Origin: an uncultured Parabacteroides sp.
GTDB taxonomy: Bacteria; Bacteroidota; Bacteroidia; Bacteroidales; Tannerellaceae
Length of the DNA: 9,855 nt
Assembly (NCBI GenBank): GCA_900547435.1
Contig: URGO01000118.1
Coordinates: forward strand, 1-9,855
Reading direction: 5' to 3'
Shown piece by piece: positions 1-6,688 of the stretch. The notes under the pieces are model-generated. The model was not told the DNA's origin and searched no databases. It worked only from the letters and a program-made list of their open reading frames with translations. Position 1 is the stretch's first letter. Each line of letters opens with the position of its first letter. A program made the translations under genes and the position numbers.

Positions 1-1281
1 ACCACTCGAACGATTACTCCGATAAGAGGATGACGGAGTGGAATAAGTACGTGTATTACTACGGGACGGAACCGCGAAACTTTTCCGATTATTCAATGAA
101 TTGCTACGCCCGGTCGAATAAGTGCTCCGTCCGGAAGAACGCCCGGACGAATAAGAGGATGTACCACTACTGATACGAGTCCTTGAAGAGCCTGAGGTTA
201 TGCTGCTCCGTCCGCTCCCGCGTCCCGTAGAGCTTTCCGAACTCAGACTATTTCCCCGCAAGGAAGTGCCCCGTCCGCTATACGTACTCGTCGAACGTCC
301 GGAACCCCGTCCGCTATTCAAACTTTCGCTACGCAAAGAGGTCGCGTTTCTTGAAGAATAACGCCCAGCATCACGCCCCGACCCCCGTACTGCTCCGGCA
401 TTGCGTCCGGAAGAATAAGAGCCGTTACTCCGTAAATTGCTGGCATATCCGGATGTACGTCCCGTACCTCTGGTATATCCGGTACGTCCGTTCCGATAAT
501 GCGTCGGAGCATAGGCATAATGATGATGCGGATACCAACCGCCCCAATAATGAGGATAATGATAATGCCAGCCGGCATACCAGCCACCCCATCCCCAAGA
601 CGGGCCCCACCAGGGGTCATACCATGGATCGTACCAACCGGCATACAAACCGCCCCAACCCCAATGATAAGGACGATACCACCACGAGGAATAATAGCCG
701 CCCCAAGGATAATACCACGGGTCATACCAGCCCCATGAATACCAGGGCGAACCGAAATTCAGGTTCACTGATACATTCGTGATGCCACCCGAATAATCAG
801 TTGCATAATCATACGCATAATACCCGTCATCTACATACAAGTCCACTTGATCCGCTCCGACAATAGATATTTTACTGGGCGAATGATAACGGATGATGCG
901 TTCGCTATATTCCAAATCAGAACGGCGTTCCGGTTCAACAGACACCTTTGTCTTCACCGGATCTGTATCTTGTTCGACCTCTTCCCATTCATCTTCCGGA
1001 TAATCGGAATAACGACGATTGTATTCATCCACGTCCCGTTCTTCCTCCAACGAAGCACCCGAGCGCGTATAAGTACTCGTCAAATCATATTCGTCCGAAG
1101 TCATATCCGTAGCAATCTCTTCTTCCTCCTGCACCTCTTCCACGGGCTTTTCGACCTCTTCTTTCTCCTTATCCTCCGATTTTGAAGAATAATAGATATC
1201 ATCGAAGAATTGCCCCTGGGCCGAAACGCCCCACGAGAGCAGAAGCATCATCATGATGGATGTCAATTTCATAGGCTTCAT
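1..1281 (-). CDS. Secreted low-complexity protein, acidic / Trp-Tyr-Gly-rich / Ser-Arg-Gly-rich (partial, 3' end outside window)
   Basis: The minus strand is open from an ATG at 1279-1281 to the window edge, giving 427 codons with no stop, so the C-terminus is missing. The first ATG is preceded by AGGAG eight bases upstream; an in-frame ATG at codon 4 is an alternative. Residues 1-21 form a signal peptide (basic start, MMMLLL core, VSA then Q22), with no lipobox cysteine. Residues 34-126 are acidic, with Glu runs around 40-55 and 96-103. Residues 180-249 hold 19 Trp plus many Tyr, Gly and His, in motifs such as WYDPWYDPWWG. From 261 to the edge the chain is Ser/Gly/Arg-rich with 27 Arg, one Lys and only three acidic residues; GRGSGRS occurs at 324-330 and 353-359. 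I know of similar Bacteroides proteins labelled hypothetical or, misleadingly, vitellogenin-like; their function is unknown to me. It is probably periplasmic or surface-located and largely disordered; that is inference. Confidence 0.85.
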   Translation of the reverse strand, partial: MKPMKLTSIMMMLLLSWGVSAQGQFFDDIYYSSKSEDKEKEEVEKPVEEVQEEEEIATDMTSDEYDLTSTYTRSGASLEEERDVDEYNRRYSDYPEDEWEEVEQDTDPVKTKVSVEPERRSDLEYSERIIRYHSPSKISIVGADQVDLYVDDGYYAYDYATDYSGGITNVSVNLNFGSPWYSWGWYDPWYYPWGGYYSSWWYRPYHWGWGGLYAGWYDPWYDPWWGPSWGWGGWYAGWHYHYPHYWGGWYPHHHYAYAPTHYRNGRTGYTRGTGRTSGYASNLRSNGSYSSGRNAGAVRGSGRDAGRYSSRNATSLRSESLNSGRGSGRSTSTYSGRGTSLRGNSLSSESSTGRGSGRSSITSGSSRTRISSGTSSYSSGRSSGRSTYSTGRSNSLNNRKSFAVPSRSNTRTYSTPSSSYRSNRSSG

Positions 1282-1385
1282 ATCTGTTTCTCCTCTGTTT
1301 TATCGTTATTATATTTAGACATTCCCCAACCCCGTTCGTTTAATCGGATATTGGAAATACGGACCCTTCCATCCTAATCTATCTA

Positions 1386-1393
1386 CAAATATA
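1386..1393 (-). promoter_or_regulatory. Putative -7 box (TATATTTG) for the secreted low-complexity protein
   Basis: Read on the minus strand, this octamer fits the Bacteroidetes -7 consensus TAnnTTTG exactly. It would start a transcript near 1380, leaving a leader of about 100 nt before the ATG at 1281. No TTTG-like -33 box lies 19-21 nt upstream (around 1413-1416 reads TAAC), so the promoter may be weak or depend on an activator. Confidence 0.5.
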
Positions 1394-1417
1394 ACACTTT
1401 GTATGCTTACGTGTTAT
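1391..1417. promoter_or_regulatory. Interrupted palindrome ATAACAC-N13-GTGTTAT over the promoter
   Basis: Perfect 7-bp arms at 1391-1397 and 1411-1417 are spaced 20 bp centre to centre, about two helical turns. One arm overlaps the -7 box at 1386-1393 and the other sits where the -33 element should be. The geometry suits a dimeric regulator, but no regulator is identified and a chance dyad is possible in AT-rich DNA. Confidence 0.35.
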
Positions 1418-1500
1418 GGTTTATATAGACTTTAACATTCATTTTAGAGTCCTTCGCTATATAAAGGATGTTCCAACAAAGGAAAACGCTGCAAAGGGAC

Positions 1501-1543
1501 AAGAAAATTCATGCCTATCTTCACGTGGAAAGATAGGCATGAA
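1501..1543 (-). terminator. Intrinsic terminator of the Nudix-M13 peptidase unit
   Basis: A perfect 14-bp stem pairs 1508-1521 with 1530-1543 around an 8-nt loop. On the minus strand it is followed at once by ATTTTCTT, a U-rich tract. It lies about 60 nt past the peptidase stop codon and upstream of the next minus-strand gene, the expected place for the end of the peptidase transcript. One arm is built from the repeat word ATAGGCATGAA found again just beside it. Confidence 0.75.
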
Positions 1544-1598
1544 CGAAAACAAATATAGGCATCAACGCCGACGAATATAGGCATGAACCGGCGATGTT
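1533..1598. repeat. Three direct repeats with exact 22-bp period (core ATAGGCATgAAC), plus one inverted copy
   Basis: Units begin at 1533, 1555 and 1577, exactly 22 bp apart, each opening with ATAGGCAT followed by GAAC or CAAC. Units 1 and 2 agree at 17 of 22 positions; unit 3 keeps mainly the first 12. An inverted copy at 1508-1519 makes the left arm of the adjoining terminator. The array fills the gap between the M13 peptidase stop and the terminator. Its function is unknown. The unit is too short, and spacers are absent, for a CRISPR array. Confidence 0.75.
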
Positions 1599-1604
1599 CC
1601 TCCA

Positions 1605-3647
1605 TCACCAGACATTGACACGTTCGGAAGGATTCATATACATGGCGTCACCCTCCTGAATACCGAACGCCTGATAGAAGGTATCGATATTCTTCAAAGC
1701 GGCATTCACACGCCATTTACCCAACGAGTGCGGGTCCATCTTTGTGCGGCGGATAATCTCTTCCGGACGGATATTCTGGGCCCACAACGTAGCATATCCC
1801 AAATAGAAACGTTGCTCATCGGTCAATCCGTCGATAGGCTCCGGAGTTTGTCCCTGCAAGCTATTTCGATAGGCCTGATGAGCCACCAGCAAACCTCCCT
1901 GGTCGGCAATATTCTCGCCCAACGTGAACCGCCCGTTGGCATGTACCGTATCAATTACAATTATATTATTGTATTGTTCCGCCAATTTATCGGCACGCTC
2001 CGTAAAACGGGCGGCATCTTCCGGAGTCCACCAATCGGTCAGATTCCCCTCTTTATCGTAATTACGTCCCTGGTCATCAAACCCGTGCGTCATTTCATGC
2101 CCAATAACTACTCCTATCGCGCCATAATTTACCGCATCATCCGCTTCAGGATTAAAGAACGGAGGTTGCAAGATACCTGCCGGGAAGCAGATTTCGTTCG
2201 TGGTCGGATTATAATAAGCGTTGACCGTTTGCGGAGTCATAAACCAACGCGCCTTGTCGACCGGCTTACCGGCATCCGCCAACATATATTCCATCTCGAA
2301 GATAGCCGACCGGCGGACGTTAGCCCAATAAGAATCCTGGCGGATTTCGAGCGCGCTATAATCCCTCCAGGTATCGGGATAACCAATCTTGACCGTAAAG
2401 GCCGCCAGTTTCTCCTGAGCCTTCATCTTGGTCGAATCGCCCATCCAAGCCAGATTATTGATTCTCTCGGACAAAGCCTTCTGAAGATTACCGACCAGCG
2501 TCAACATCTTCTCTTTTGAAGAAGCCGGGAAATATTTAGCCACATACATTTGTCCTACGGCTTCGCCCAACGAACGATTCACCGTATTCAAGGCACGCTT
2601 CCAACGAGGTTCCATCTCCTGCTTGCCGGACATCACCTTACCATAAAAATCAAAATTGGCCAGGGCGAAATCATCGCTCAGATAAGGTGCAGCCGCATCC
2701 AGCAGATTGAACGCCAGATAATATTTCTGGTCATCGATGGAAATATCCTTCAAAGCCTTTGCCAACTCCTGATAGTACATCAATTGCTTGGCATCCAGCT
2801 CCTTGATTGCATTCAAGCCCATCGCCTCGAAATAAACCGCCCAGTCAAAGGCATCATTCGACTGGATGAAATCCGCATACGCCATCTTATTGTAATTCTT
2901 TTGCGAATCGCGCAACTCCTCGCGGGACAAAGAAACCCGGGCAATGCAGCTTTCCACCTTCATCACCCCATTCATAGCCGCATCGGCTTGCTCCGGAGAA
3001 CTACCCGCCAACAAGAACAAACGATTGATATAATTCTTATAAGCCTCGCGGATAGCAGAGAAAGTCTCATCCTCTTGCAGGTAATAGTCACGGTCTCCCA
3101 TACCCAATCCTGCCTGATAAAGCTGGACGATATTTATCGAGCTGTTCTTCTCATCGGCCGATACATACAAAGCAAAGAAAGGCGACATGCCCTCTTTCTG
3201 CAATCGGGCAATCATCTTGGAAAGTTCAGACTTCGTACCCAGATTACGGATAGCCTCCAGCTCCTCTTTGATAGGCATTGCCCCTTCTTCATTCGTCTTG
3301 ATGCTATCCAAGGCCAGTTTGTACAACATACCGATCTTCTGCCCTACACTTCCCTCTTGTTGAGGTGCAGCGCCCAGCTCTTCCACCAAAGCCTTCAATT
3401 GCTTGTTGTTGTTTTCCATCAATTGTTCGAAGATGCCATAACGGGAATATTCGGGCGTTAACGGATTGCTCTTCATCCAGCCTCCACAAGCATATTGATA
3501 GAAATCCTCACCGGCCGTTACCGTGCTGTCCAGATTGGCCAAGTTGATTGCAGGATTCGTTACAGGCACCTCCTGCGGTTTGTTGTTGCATCCCGCCAAG
3601 GCCAGTAAACCAACGGCCACAAGCGGGAACATTTTTTTCACTTTCAT
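1605..3647 (-). CDS. M13 family zinc metallopeptidase (PepO/neprilysin-like) lipoprotein
   Basis: This 680-residue protein is a full-length M13 endopeptidase, a family that cleaves oligopeptides within a closed two-lobed cavity. The N-terminus has a lipoprotein signal ending LALAGC, so C20 should be lipidated and the enzyme anchored in the envelope. The M13 N-terminal domain starts near residue 47 (DFYQYACGGW). The catalytic part shows NAYYNP at 476-481 (substrate-binding Asn-Ala), zinc motif HEMTH at 517-521 with catalytic E518, and GENIADQGG with third zinc ligand E578 and D582. H640 and R646 match the transition-state residues of neprilysin, and spacings agree closely. The chain ends VNVW, where neprilysin ends CRVW; the terminal Cys is absent. 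The gene follows the Nudix gene by 14 nt with no obvious Shine-Dalgarno, so the two are probably co-transcribed. The closest functionally described relative I would expect is Porphyromonas PepO; the natural substrate is unknown. Confidence 0.95.
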   Translation of the reverse strand: MKVKKMFPLVAVGLLALAGCNNKPQEVPVTNPAINLANLDSTVTAGEDFYQYACGGWMKSNPLTPEYSRYGIFEQLMENNNKQLKALVEELGAAPQQEGSVGQKIGMLYKLALDSIKTNEEGAMPIKEELEAIRNLGTKSELSKMIARLQKEGMSPFFALYVSADEKNSSINIVQLYQAGLGMGDRDYYLQEDETFSAIREAYKNYINRLFLLAGSSPEQADAAMNGVMKVESCIARVSLSREELRDSQKNYNKMAYADFIQSNDAFDWAVYFEAMGLNAIKELDAKQLMYYQELAKALKDISIDDQKYYLAFNLLDAAAPYLSDDFALANFDFYGKVMSGKQEMEPRWKRALNTVNRSLGEAVGQMYVAKYFPASSKEKMLTLVGNLQKALSERINNLAWMGDSTKMKAQEKLAAFTVKIGYPDTWRDYSALEIRQDSYWANVRRSAIFEMEYMLADAGKPVDKARWFMTPQTVNAYYNPTTNEICFPAGILQPPFFNPEADDAVNYGAIGVVIGHEMTHGFDDQGRNYDKEGNLTDWWTPEDAARFTERADKLAEQYNNIIVIDTVHANGRFTLGENIADQGGLLVAHQAYRNSLQGQTPEPIDGLTDEQRFYLGYATLWAQNIRPEEIIRRTKMDPHSLGKWRVNAALKNIDTFYQAFGIQEGDAMYMNPSERVNVW

Positions 3648-3661
3648 CTTTTTGTCACTTC

Positions 3662-4177
3662 TTATTGTTTAAACGATTTCAATTTTTCATACTCACTTTC
3701 AAAGTTCGGTGTAAACACCCCTTTTCCCAAATGAGCTTCTATTTCCGGGATGCTCCAGAAACGAGCCTCCTCAATCTCGTCCGCATCCGGAAGGAACGGC
3801 CCTTCGTAAACCGTCCGGAACGTATTCACCAGCTCTTTCTCAAGAGCCGATTCAAACACATAACGCATCAGGAACTCCGGGATGAAGTCCGTGATACCCA
3901 ATTCCTCCCTGACTTCGCGTCGCAGGGCCACCTCAATAGTCTCTCCCAAGTCCACGTGCCCACCTACGGCCGTGTCCCACTTTCCCGGTTGGATATCCTT
4001 CCGCACCGAACGCTTCTGCAAGTATAAATCTCCGGCCCTATTATATATATGTAGATGCACCACCGGATGCAATAACTTGCTACCATTATGACACGTGCGT
4101 CGTGTTGCTTTACCAACCGTCTCACCCGCCTCGTTCACCAACGGGAACCATTCTTCTGCTCTATTCATCTTTCTCAT
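3662..4177 (-). CDS. Nudix hydrolase, IPP isomerase-like / YfcD-type
   Basis: A 171-residue single-domain protein with a complete Nudix box at residues 73-95: G73, E79, then REVREELGI at 87-95 (GX5EX7REUXEEXGU), which binds divalent metal and hydrolyses nucleoside-diphosphate-linked compounds. The stretch before the box (HPVVHLHIYN, LYLQKRS, PGKWDTAVGGHV) resembles the isopentenyl-diphosphate-isomerase-like branch that includes E. coli YfcD, whose substrates are poorly defined. There is no signal peptide, so it is cytosolic. I take the ATG at 4175-4177; an in-frame ATG three codons later, behind GAGAAAG, is nearly as likely. It is the first gene of a probable pair with the M13 peptidase. The functional link between a cytosolic Nudix enzyme and an envelope peptidase is not evident. 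Family is certain, substrate is not. Confidence 0.93.
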   Translation of the reverse strand: MRKMNRAEEWFPLVNEAGETVGKATRRTCHNGSKLLHPVVHLHIYNRAGDLYLQKRSVRKDIQPGKWDTAVGGHVDLGETIEVALRREVREELGITDFIPEFLMRYVFESALEKELVNTFRTVYEGPFLPDADEIEEARFWSIPEIEAHLGKGVFTPNFESEYEKLKSFKQ

Positions 4178-4195
4178 TCATACGATTTGGCGATG

Positions 4196-4226
4196 CAAAC
4201 TTACACATTATTTCTGAATGGAGAAA
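4196..4226 (-). promoter_or_regulatory. Putative promoter TTTC-N19-TAAGTTTG for the Nudix-M13 unit
   Basis: On the minus strand TAAGTTTG (4196-4203) matches the Bacteroidetes -7 consensus TAnnTTTG, and TTTC (4223-4226), one base off TTTG, lies exactly 19 nt upstream as the -33 box. Transcription would begin near 4190, giving a leader of only about a dozen bases before the ATG at 4177. Confidence 0.6.
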
Positions 4227-4238
4227 ATAGCATGAGAC

Positions 4239-4312
4239 CTTTTCCGAAAAAGGGTACGTGCTTTTCCTGAAAAGGGTGCGTGCTTTTTTGGAAAAGGATG
4301 GGAGCTTTTTCC
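4239..4312. repeat. Tandem repeat, 22-bp period, about 3.4 units, between divergent promoters
   Basis: Units run 4239-4260, 4261-4282 and 4283-4304, with a partial fourth (CTTTTTCC) at 4305-4312. Units 1 and 2 agree at 19 of 22 positions, units 2 and 3 at 16 of 22. Every full unit carries a small dyad of the type CTTTTC-N2-GAAAAG followed by a GC-richer tail such as GGGTGCGTG. The array sits between the Nudix promoter (to 4226) and the putative lipoprotein promoter (from 4399), so it could affect both genes, or neither. Confidence 0.75.
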
Positions 4313-4398
4313 AGACATTTCCCATCTGTTTCCCTCTAAAAAAACTTATAATCCCAAAACTCGCTTCGTTTTCGCTATCCGACTATCGCTTTTTTTTG

Positions 4399-4406
4399 TA
4401 TGTTTG
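4399..4406 (+). promoter_or_regulatory. Putative -7 box (TATGTTTG) for the DUF3298-type lipoprotein
   Basis: TATGTTTG fits TAnnTTTG and would give a leader of about 30 nt before the ATG at 4441. It follows a run of eight T. No good -33 TTTG is seen 19-21 nt upstream. An alternative is TATCTTTA (4421-4428) with TTTG at 4395-4398 as its -33 box, spaced 22 nt, but that would leave a leader of only a few bases. Confidence 0.4.
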
Positions 4407-4440
4407 CATTTCATTATGAATATCTTTAAATACGGATACA

Positions 4441-5295
4441 ATGAAAAAAGTTTGTACATTCAAAGCTCTGTTATTATTGCTTGCGACCGGATTTTACTTC
4501 AGCGCATGTGATATGACGCCCAAAAGCGGGAAACAAAACAAGATAGCGTTCGACTCTACATTGGTAGACAAGACCTGTTATTTATTAGACAATCCGGAAA
4601 ACCCGCATTGCAATTTGCAGATTAAATTTATCTATCCGACCCAAATAGACAATGCTCTTTTGCCGGAAATACAGAAGCAATTTGTCAACGCTTATTTTGG
4701 CGAGGCATACGATACGCTTGCTCCGCAAAAAGCGGTAAAGAAATATACAGACGATTACATCGAAGCCTATAAGGAACTGGAGGAAGATTTCAAGGTCGAA
4801 CTGGCCCGTTCGGAAAAGGATGGCAATCCGGTGGGCGCATGGTTCTCTTATTACGAGATGTCGTCTAACACCATCCGCTTCAATCAGGACGGTTTGCTTT
4901 GCTTCTCGGTAAATTTCGAGAACTACACCGGCGGGGCGCATGGAGCGCACTCGTACAACCATTTTGTTCTTGATGTCAATACCGGCAAGCGGATTACGGA
5001 AGAGGATATCTTCGTAGATAGCTATCAAGATAGCTTGGCGGAGATACTGGTGGCGCAAATCACGAAACAAAATGAACTCAGTGACCCGAAAGAGCTGGAG
5101 AACATTGGATTTTTCAGCGTAGACGAGATTTATCCGAACAATAATTTCTTCGTAGACGAAACGGGAATCACCTATACGTTCAATGAATATGAAATAGCGG
5201 CTTACGTGGTAGGGCCGGTACATGTACATCTTTCGTTTGATGAAGTACAGTATTTGCTCAAACCGGAAACGCCTATAACACAATTAATAAATTGA
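4441..5295 (+). CDS. DUF3298 (RsiV-like) domain lipoprotein
   Basis: A 284-residue protein with a lipoprotein signal peptide: Lys-rich start, Leu-rich core, then YFSAC with C23 as the lipidated residue, so it is envelope-anchored. Residues about 40-155 look like the DUF4163 region that usually precedes DUF3298. The DUF3298 signature is clear: NYTGGAHG at 161-168, then NHFVLDVNTGKRITEEDIF, and a C-terminal YTFNEYEIAAYVVGP at 245-259. In Bacillus the related RsiV is an anti-sigma factor that binds lysozyme. Here there is no anti-sigma region, transmembrane helix or sigma gene nearby, so that role cannot be carried over and the function is unknown. It stands divergent from the Nudix gene and ends 55 nt before rsmG, with a hairpin starting over its stop codon. 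The start is the only well-placed ATG ahead of the signal peptide, with an AT-rich leader. Confidence 0.9.
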   Translation: MKKVCTFKALLLLLATGFYFSACDMTPKSGKQNKIAFDSTLVDKTCYLLDNPENPHCNLQIKFIYPTQIDNALLPEIQKQFVNAYFGEAYDTLAPQKAVKKYTDDYIEAYKELEEDFKVELARSEKDGNPVGAWFSYYEMSSNTIRFNQDGLLCFSVNFENYTGGAHGAHSYNHFVLDVNTGKRITEEDIFVDSYQDSLAEILVAQITKQNELSDPKELENIGFFSVDEIYPNNNFFVDETGITYTFNEYEIAAYVVGPVHVHLSFDEVQYLLKPETPITQLIN

Positions 5296-5339
5296 AAATT
5301 GAAAGTTGAAAATTATTCTATAGGTTTTCAATTTTCAAT
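5291..5339. terminator. AT-rich hairpin between the lipoprotein gene and rsmG
   Basis: ATTGAAAATTGAAA (5291-5304) pairs perfectly with 5326-5339, a 14-bp AT-rich stem with a 21-nt loop that contains a third partial copy of the word (GTTGAAAATT). The 5' arm overlaps the lipoprotein stop codon (5293-5295). No U-tract follows the stem, so it could be a weak terminator, an mRNA-end stabiliser or merely a copy of an intergenic repeat. Whether rsmG is transcribed through it is undecided. Confidence 0.5.
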
Positions 5340-5350
5340 GAAATAAGATT

Positions 5351-6019
5351 ATGGAACAAAACGATATAATAATACGGCCGGAAATAGCCGACCGGCAATT
5401 GGAAGTATTGAACAGGTACTTTCCGGAACTGGACGAGAACCAAAAGAAGCAATTCGATGCGCTCTACGCGCTTTATGCCGATTGGAACGCAAAAATCAAT
5501 GTCATATCCCGAAAAGACATTGAGAACCTCTACCTGCATCATGTCCTGCATTCGTTGGGGATTACCCAGATGTTGAAATTCAAGGCAGGTTCGTCCGTCA
5601 TGGACATAGGTACCGGAGGGGGATTTCCGGGCATCCCGTTGGCGATTCTGTTTCCGGAGGTGCAATTCCATCTGGTAGATAGTATCGGAAAAAAGATAAA
5701 GGTGGCCCAATCCATAGCCGAAGCCATCGGATTGAAGAACGTGACTTTCCGTCATGCACGCGGGGAAGAGGAGAAACGGCTATTTGATTTTGTGGTGAGC
5801 CGGGCCGTTATGCCCTTGGCGGATTTGGTGAAAATCGTGCGCAAGAATATCCGGAAAGAACAAATCAACGCCTTACCCAACGGACTGATTTGCCTGAAAG
5901 GAGGCGAATTGGAGCACGAAATCCAACCCTTCCGCAACCAGGCTTTGGTCATCAACCTGTCCAACTCTTTTCAAGAAGAGTATTTTGAAACCAAGAAAGT
6001 AGTTTACGTACCGTTATGA
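5351..6019 (+). CDS. rsmG: 16S rRNA (guanine527-N7)-methyltransferase RsmG
   Basis: RsmG (GidB) uses S-adenosylmethionine to methylate N7 of G527 in the 530 loop of 16S rRNA; in other bacteria its loss gives low-level streptomycin resistance. The 222-residue length is normal for the family. Visible motifs are NAKINVISRKD (46-56) and HHVLHSLG (63-70), typical of the N-terminal part, the SAM-binding loop DIGTGGGFPGIPLA (85-98), LVDS (108-111) ending the next strand, SRAV at 150-153, and LKGG at 182-185. It is cytosolic. The start at 5351 follows a short AT-rich leader without Shine-Dalgarno, 55 nt after the lipoprotein gene. Its stop overlaps the next start codon as ATGA, so the two are almost surely translated from one message. 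Confidence 0.96.
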   Translation: MEQNDIIIRPEIADRQLEVLNRYFPELDENQKKQFDALYALYADWNAKINVISRKDIENLYLHHVLHSLGITQMLKFKAGSSVMDIGTGGGFPGIPLAILFPEVQFHLVDSIGKKIKVAQSIAEAIGLKNVTFRHARGEEEKRLFDFVVSRAVMPLADLVKIVRKNIRKEQINALPNGLICLKGGELEHEIQPFRNQALVINLSNSFQEEYFETKKVVYVPL

Positions 6020-6654
6020 TAGAGATACAAGCCTTTGTGGTCAATTATTTTCAGGAGAACACCTACCTCTTGTCTGACGAGACGAAAGAGGCTATCCTGA
6101 TTGATTGCGGATGTATGAACGCACAAGAGTGGCGCAAGGTGGAGGAATATATCACCTTGCATCAGTTAGACCTGAAACACCATCTCTGCACGCACGTTCA
6201 TGTAGACCATCTGATGGGAGCCGGATTTGTCTATGCCCGATACGGATTACGACCCGAATCGGCTCCGGAGGACATCAAACTCCTTCCGGGAATCGGTGAA
6301 CAAGCCCGCCAACTCGGATTGCCCGTCCATGTGCAGGACATCGAGATACAGGCCCATCTGAACGCCGGGGCGGAAATAACCTTCGGCAATACCCGCTTGC
6401 AGGTAAAGGCCATCCCCGGTCATTCACCCGGAAGCATAGCCTTCTACGATGCCGGGAGCCAATCGGTATTCGTAGGTGACGCACTTTTTGCCGGGAGCAT
6501 TGGACGTACTGATTTGTGGGGCGGCAATTATGGCCAGCTGATTCACTCCATCGAGACGGAGCTTCTGACCTTGCCTGACGATACCCGGATCTATCCGGGA
6601 CACGGATTGCCAACTACCGTTTCATTCGAGAAATTGAATAATCCTTATATTTAG
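6016..6654 (+). CDS. Metallo-beta-lactamase-fold hydrolase, glyoxalase II / YcbL-like
   Basis: A 212-residue cytosolic protein with all metal-binding motifs of the fold: THVHVDH at 59-65 (H60, H62, D64, H65), H136 in PGHSPGS, D155 in GDALFAGSIGRTD, and H196 in YPGHG. The GRTDLWGG stretch is characteristic of the hydroxyacylglutathione hydrolase group. The chain ends soon after the last motif, lacking the C-terminal helical domain of GloB, so it resembles the short YcbL-type enzymes. Most Bacteroidetes are not known to make glutathione, so the thioester substrate may be another thiol conjugate; that is inference. The ATG overlaps the rsmG stop by four bases, implying coupled translation. The partnership with an rRNA methyltransferase probably reflects conserved gene order rather than a shared pathway. 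Confidence 0.93.
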   Translation: MIEIQAFVVNYFQENTYLLSDETKEAILIDCGCMNAQEWRKVEEYITLHQLDLKHHLCTHVHVDHLMGAGFVYARYGLRPESAPEDIKLLPGIGEQARQLGLPVHVQDIEIQAHLNAGAEITFGNTRLQVKAIPGHSPGSIAFYDAGSQSVFVGDALFAGSIGRTDLWGGNYGQLIHSIETELLTLPDDTRIYPGHGLPTTVSFEKLNNPYI

Positions 6655-6656
6655 GG

Positions 6657-6688
6657 GACAAGATGACAAGGGAACAAGAGAACAAGGC
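6657..6688. repeat. Four 8-bp tandem units RACAAGNN before gcvP
   Basis: GACAAGAT, GACAAGGG, AACAAGAG and AACAAGGC follow one another just past the hydrolase stop codon. The start of this block (6657-6667) can pair with 6734-6744 with one mismatch, which could form a loose stem around the intergenic region. Similar ACAAG/CTTGT words are, to my recollection, frequent between Bacteroides genes; no function is known to me. The rest of 6655-6774 shows no exact TAnnTTTG box and ends in an A-rich leader in front of gcvP. Confidence 0.6.

Noticed and set aside
318..782. Open frames on both strands in 318-782, some apparently starting with ATG
   Set aside because: They lie inside the 427-codon minus-strand frame that has a signal peptide and Shine-Dalgarno; their translations are compositional artefacts of the Trp/Tyr/Gly/Arg-rich codons.
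1508..1598. CRISPR-like array
   Set aside because: Three contiguous 22-bp units without unique spacers, and no cas genes nearby.
1728..3461. Long plus-strand frames of 263 and 303 codons
   Set aside because: They are antisense to the M13 peptidase gene, whose motifs are all intact, and show no recognisable domain.
3647..3669. Frameshift or fusion between the Nudix and M13 genes
   Set aside because: Both have clean ends: a TAA stop at 3662-3664, a 14-nt gap, and an ATG opening a normal lipoprotein signal peptide.
4585..5283. 232-codon minus-strand frame
   Set aside because: It is antisense to the DUF3298-type lipoprotein, which has a lipobox and domain motifs; the antisense translation looks like no family.
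4441..5295. Anti-sigma factor / lysozyme sensor role by analogy with RsiV
   Set aside because: Only the extracytoplasmic domain family is shared; there is no anti-sigma segment, no transmembrane helix and no ECF sigma gene in the window.
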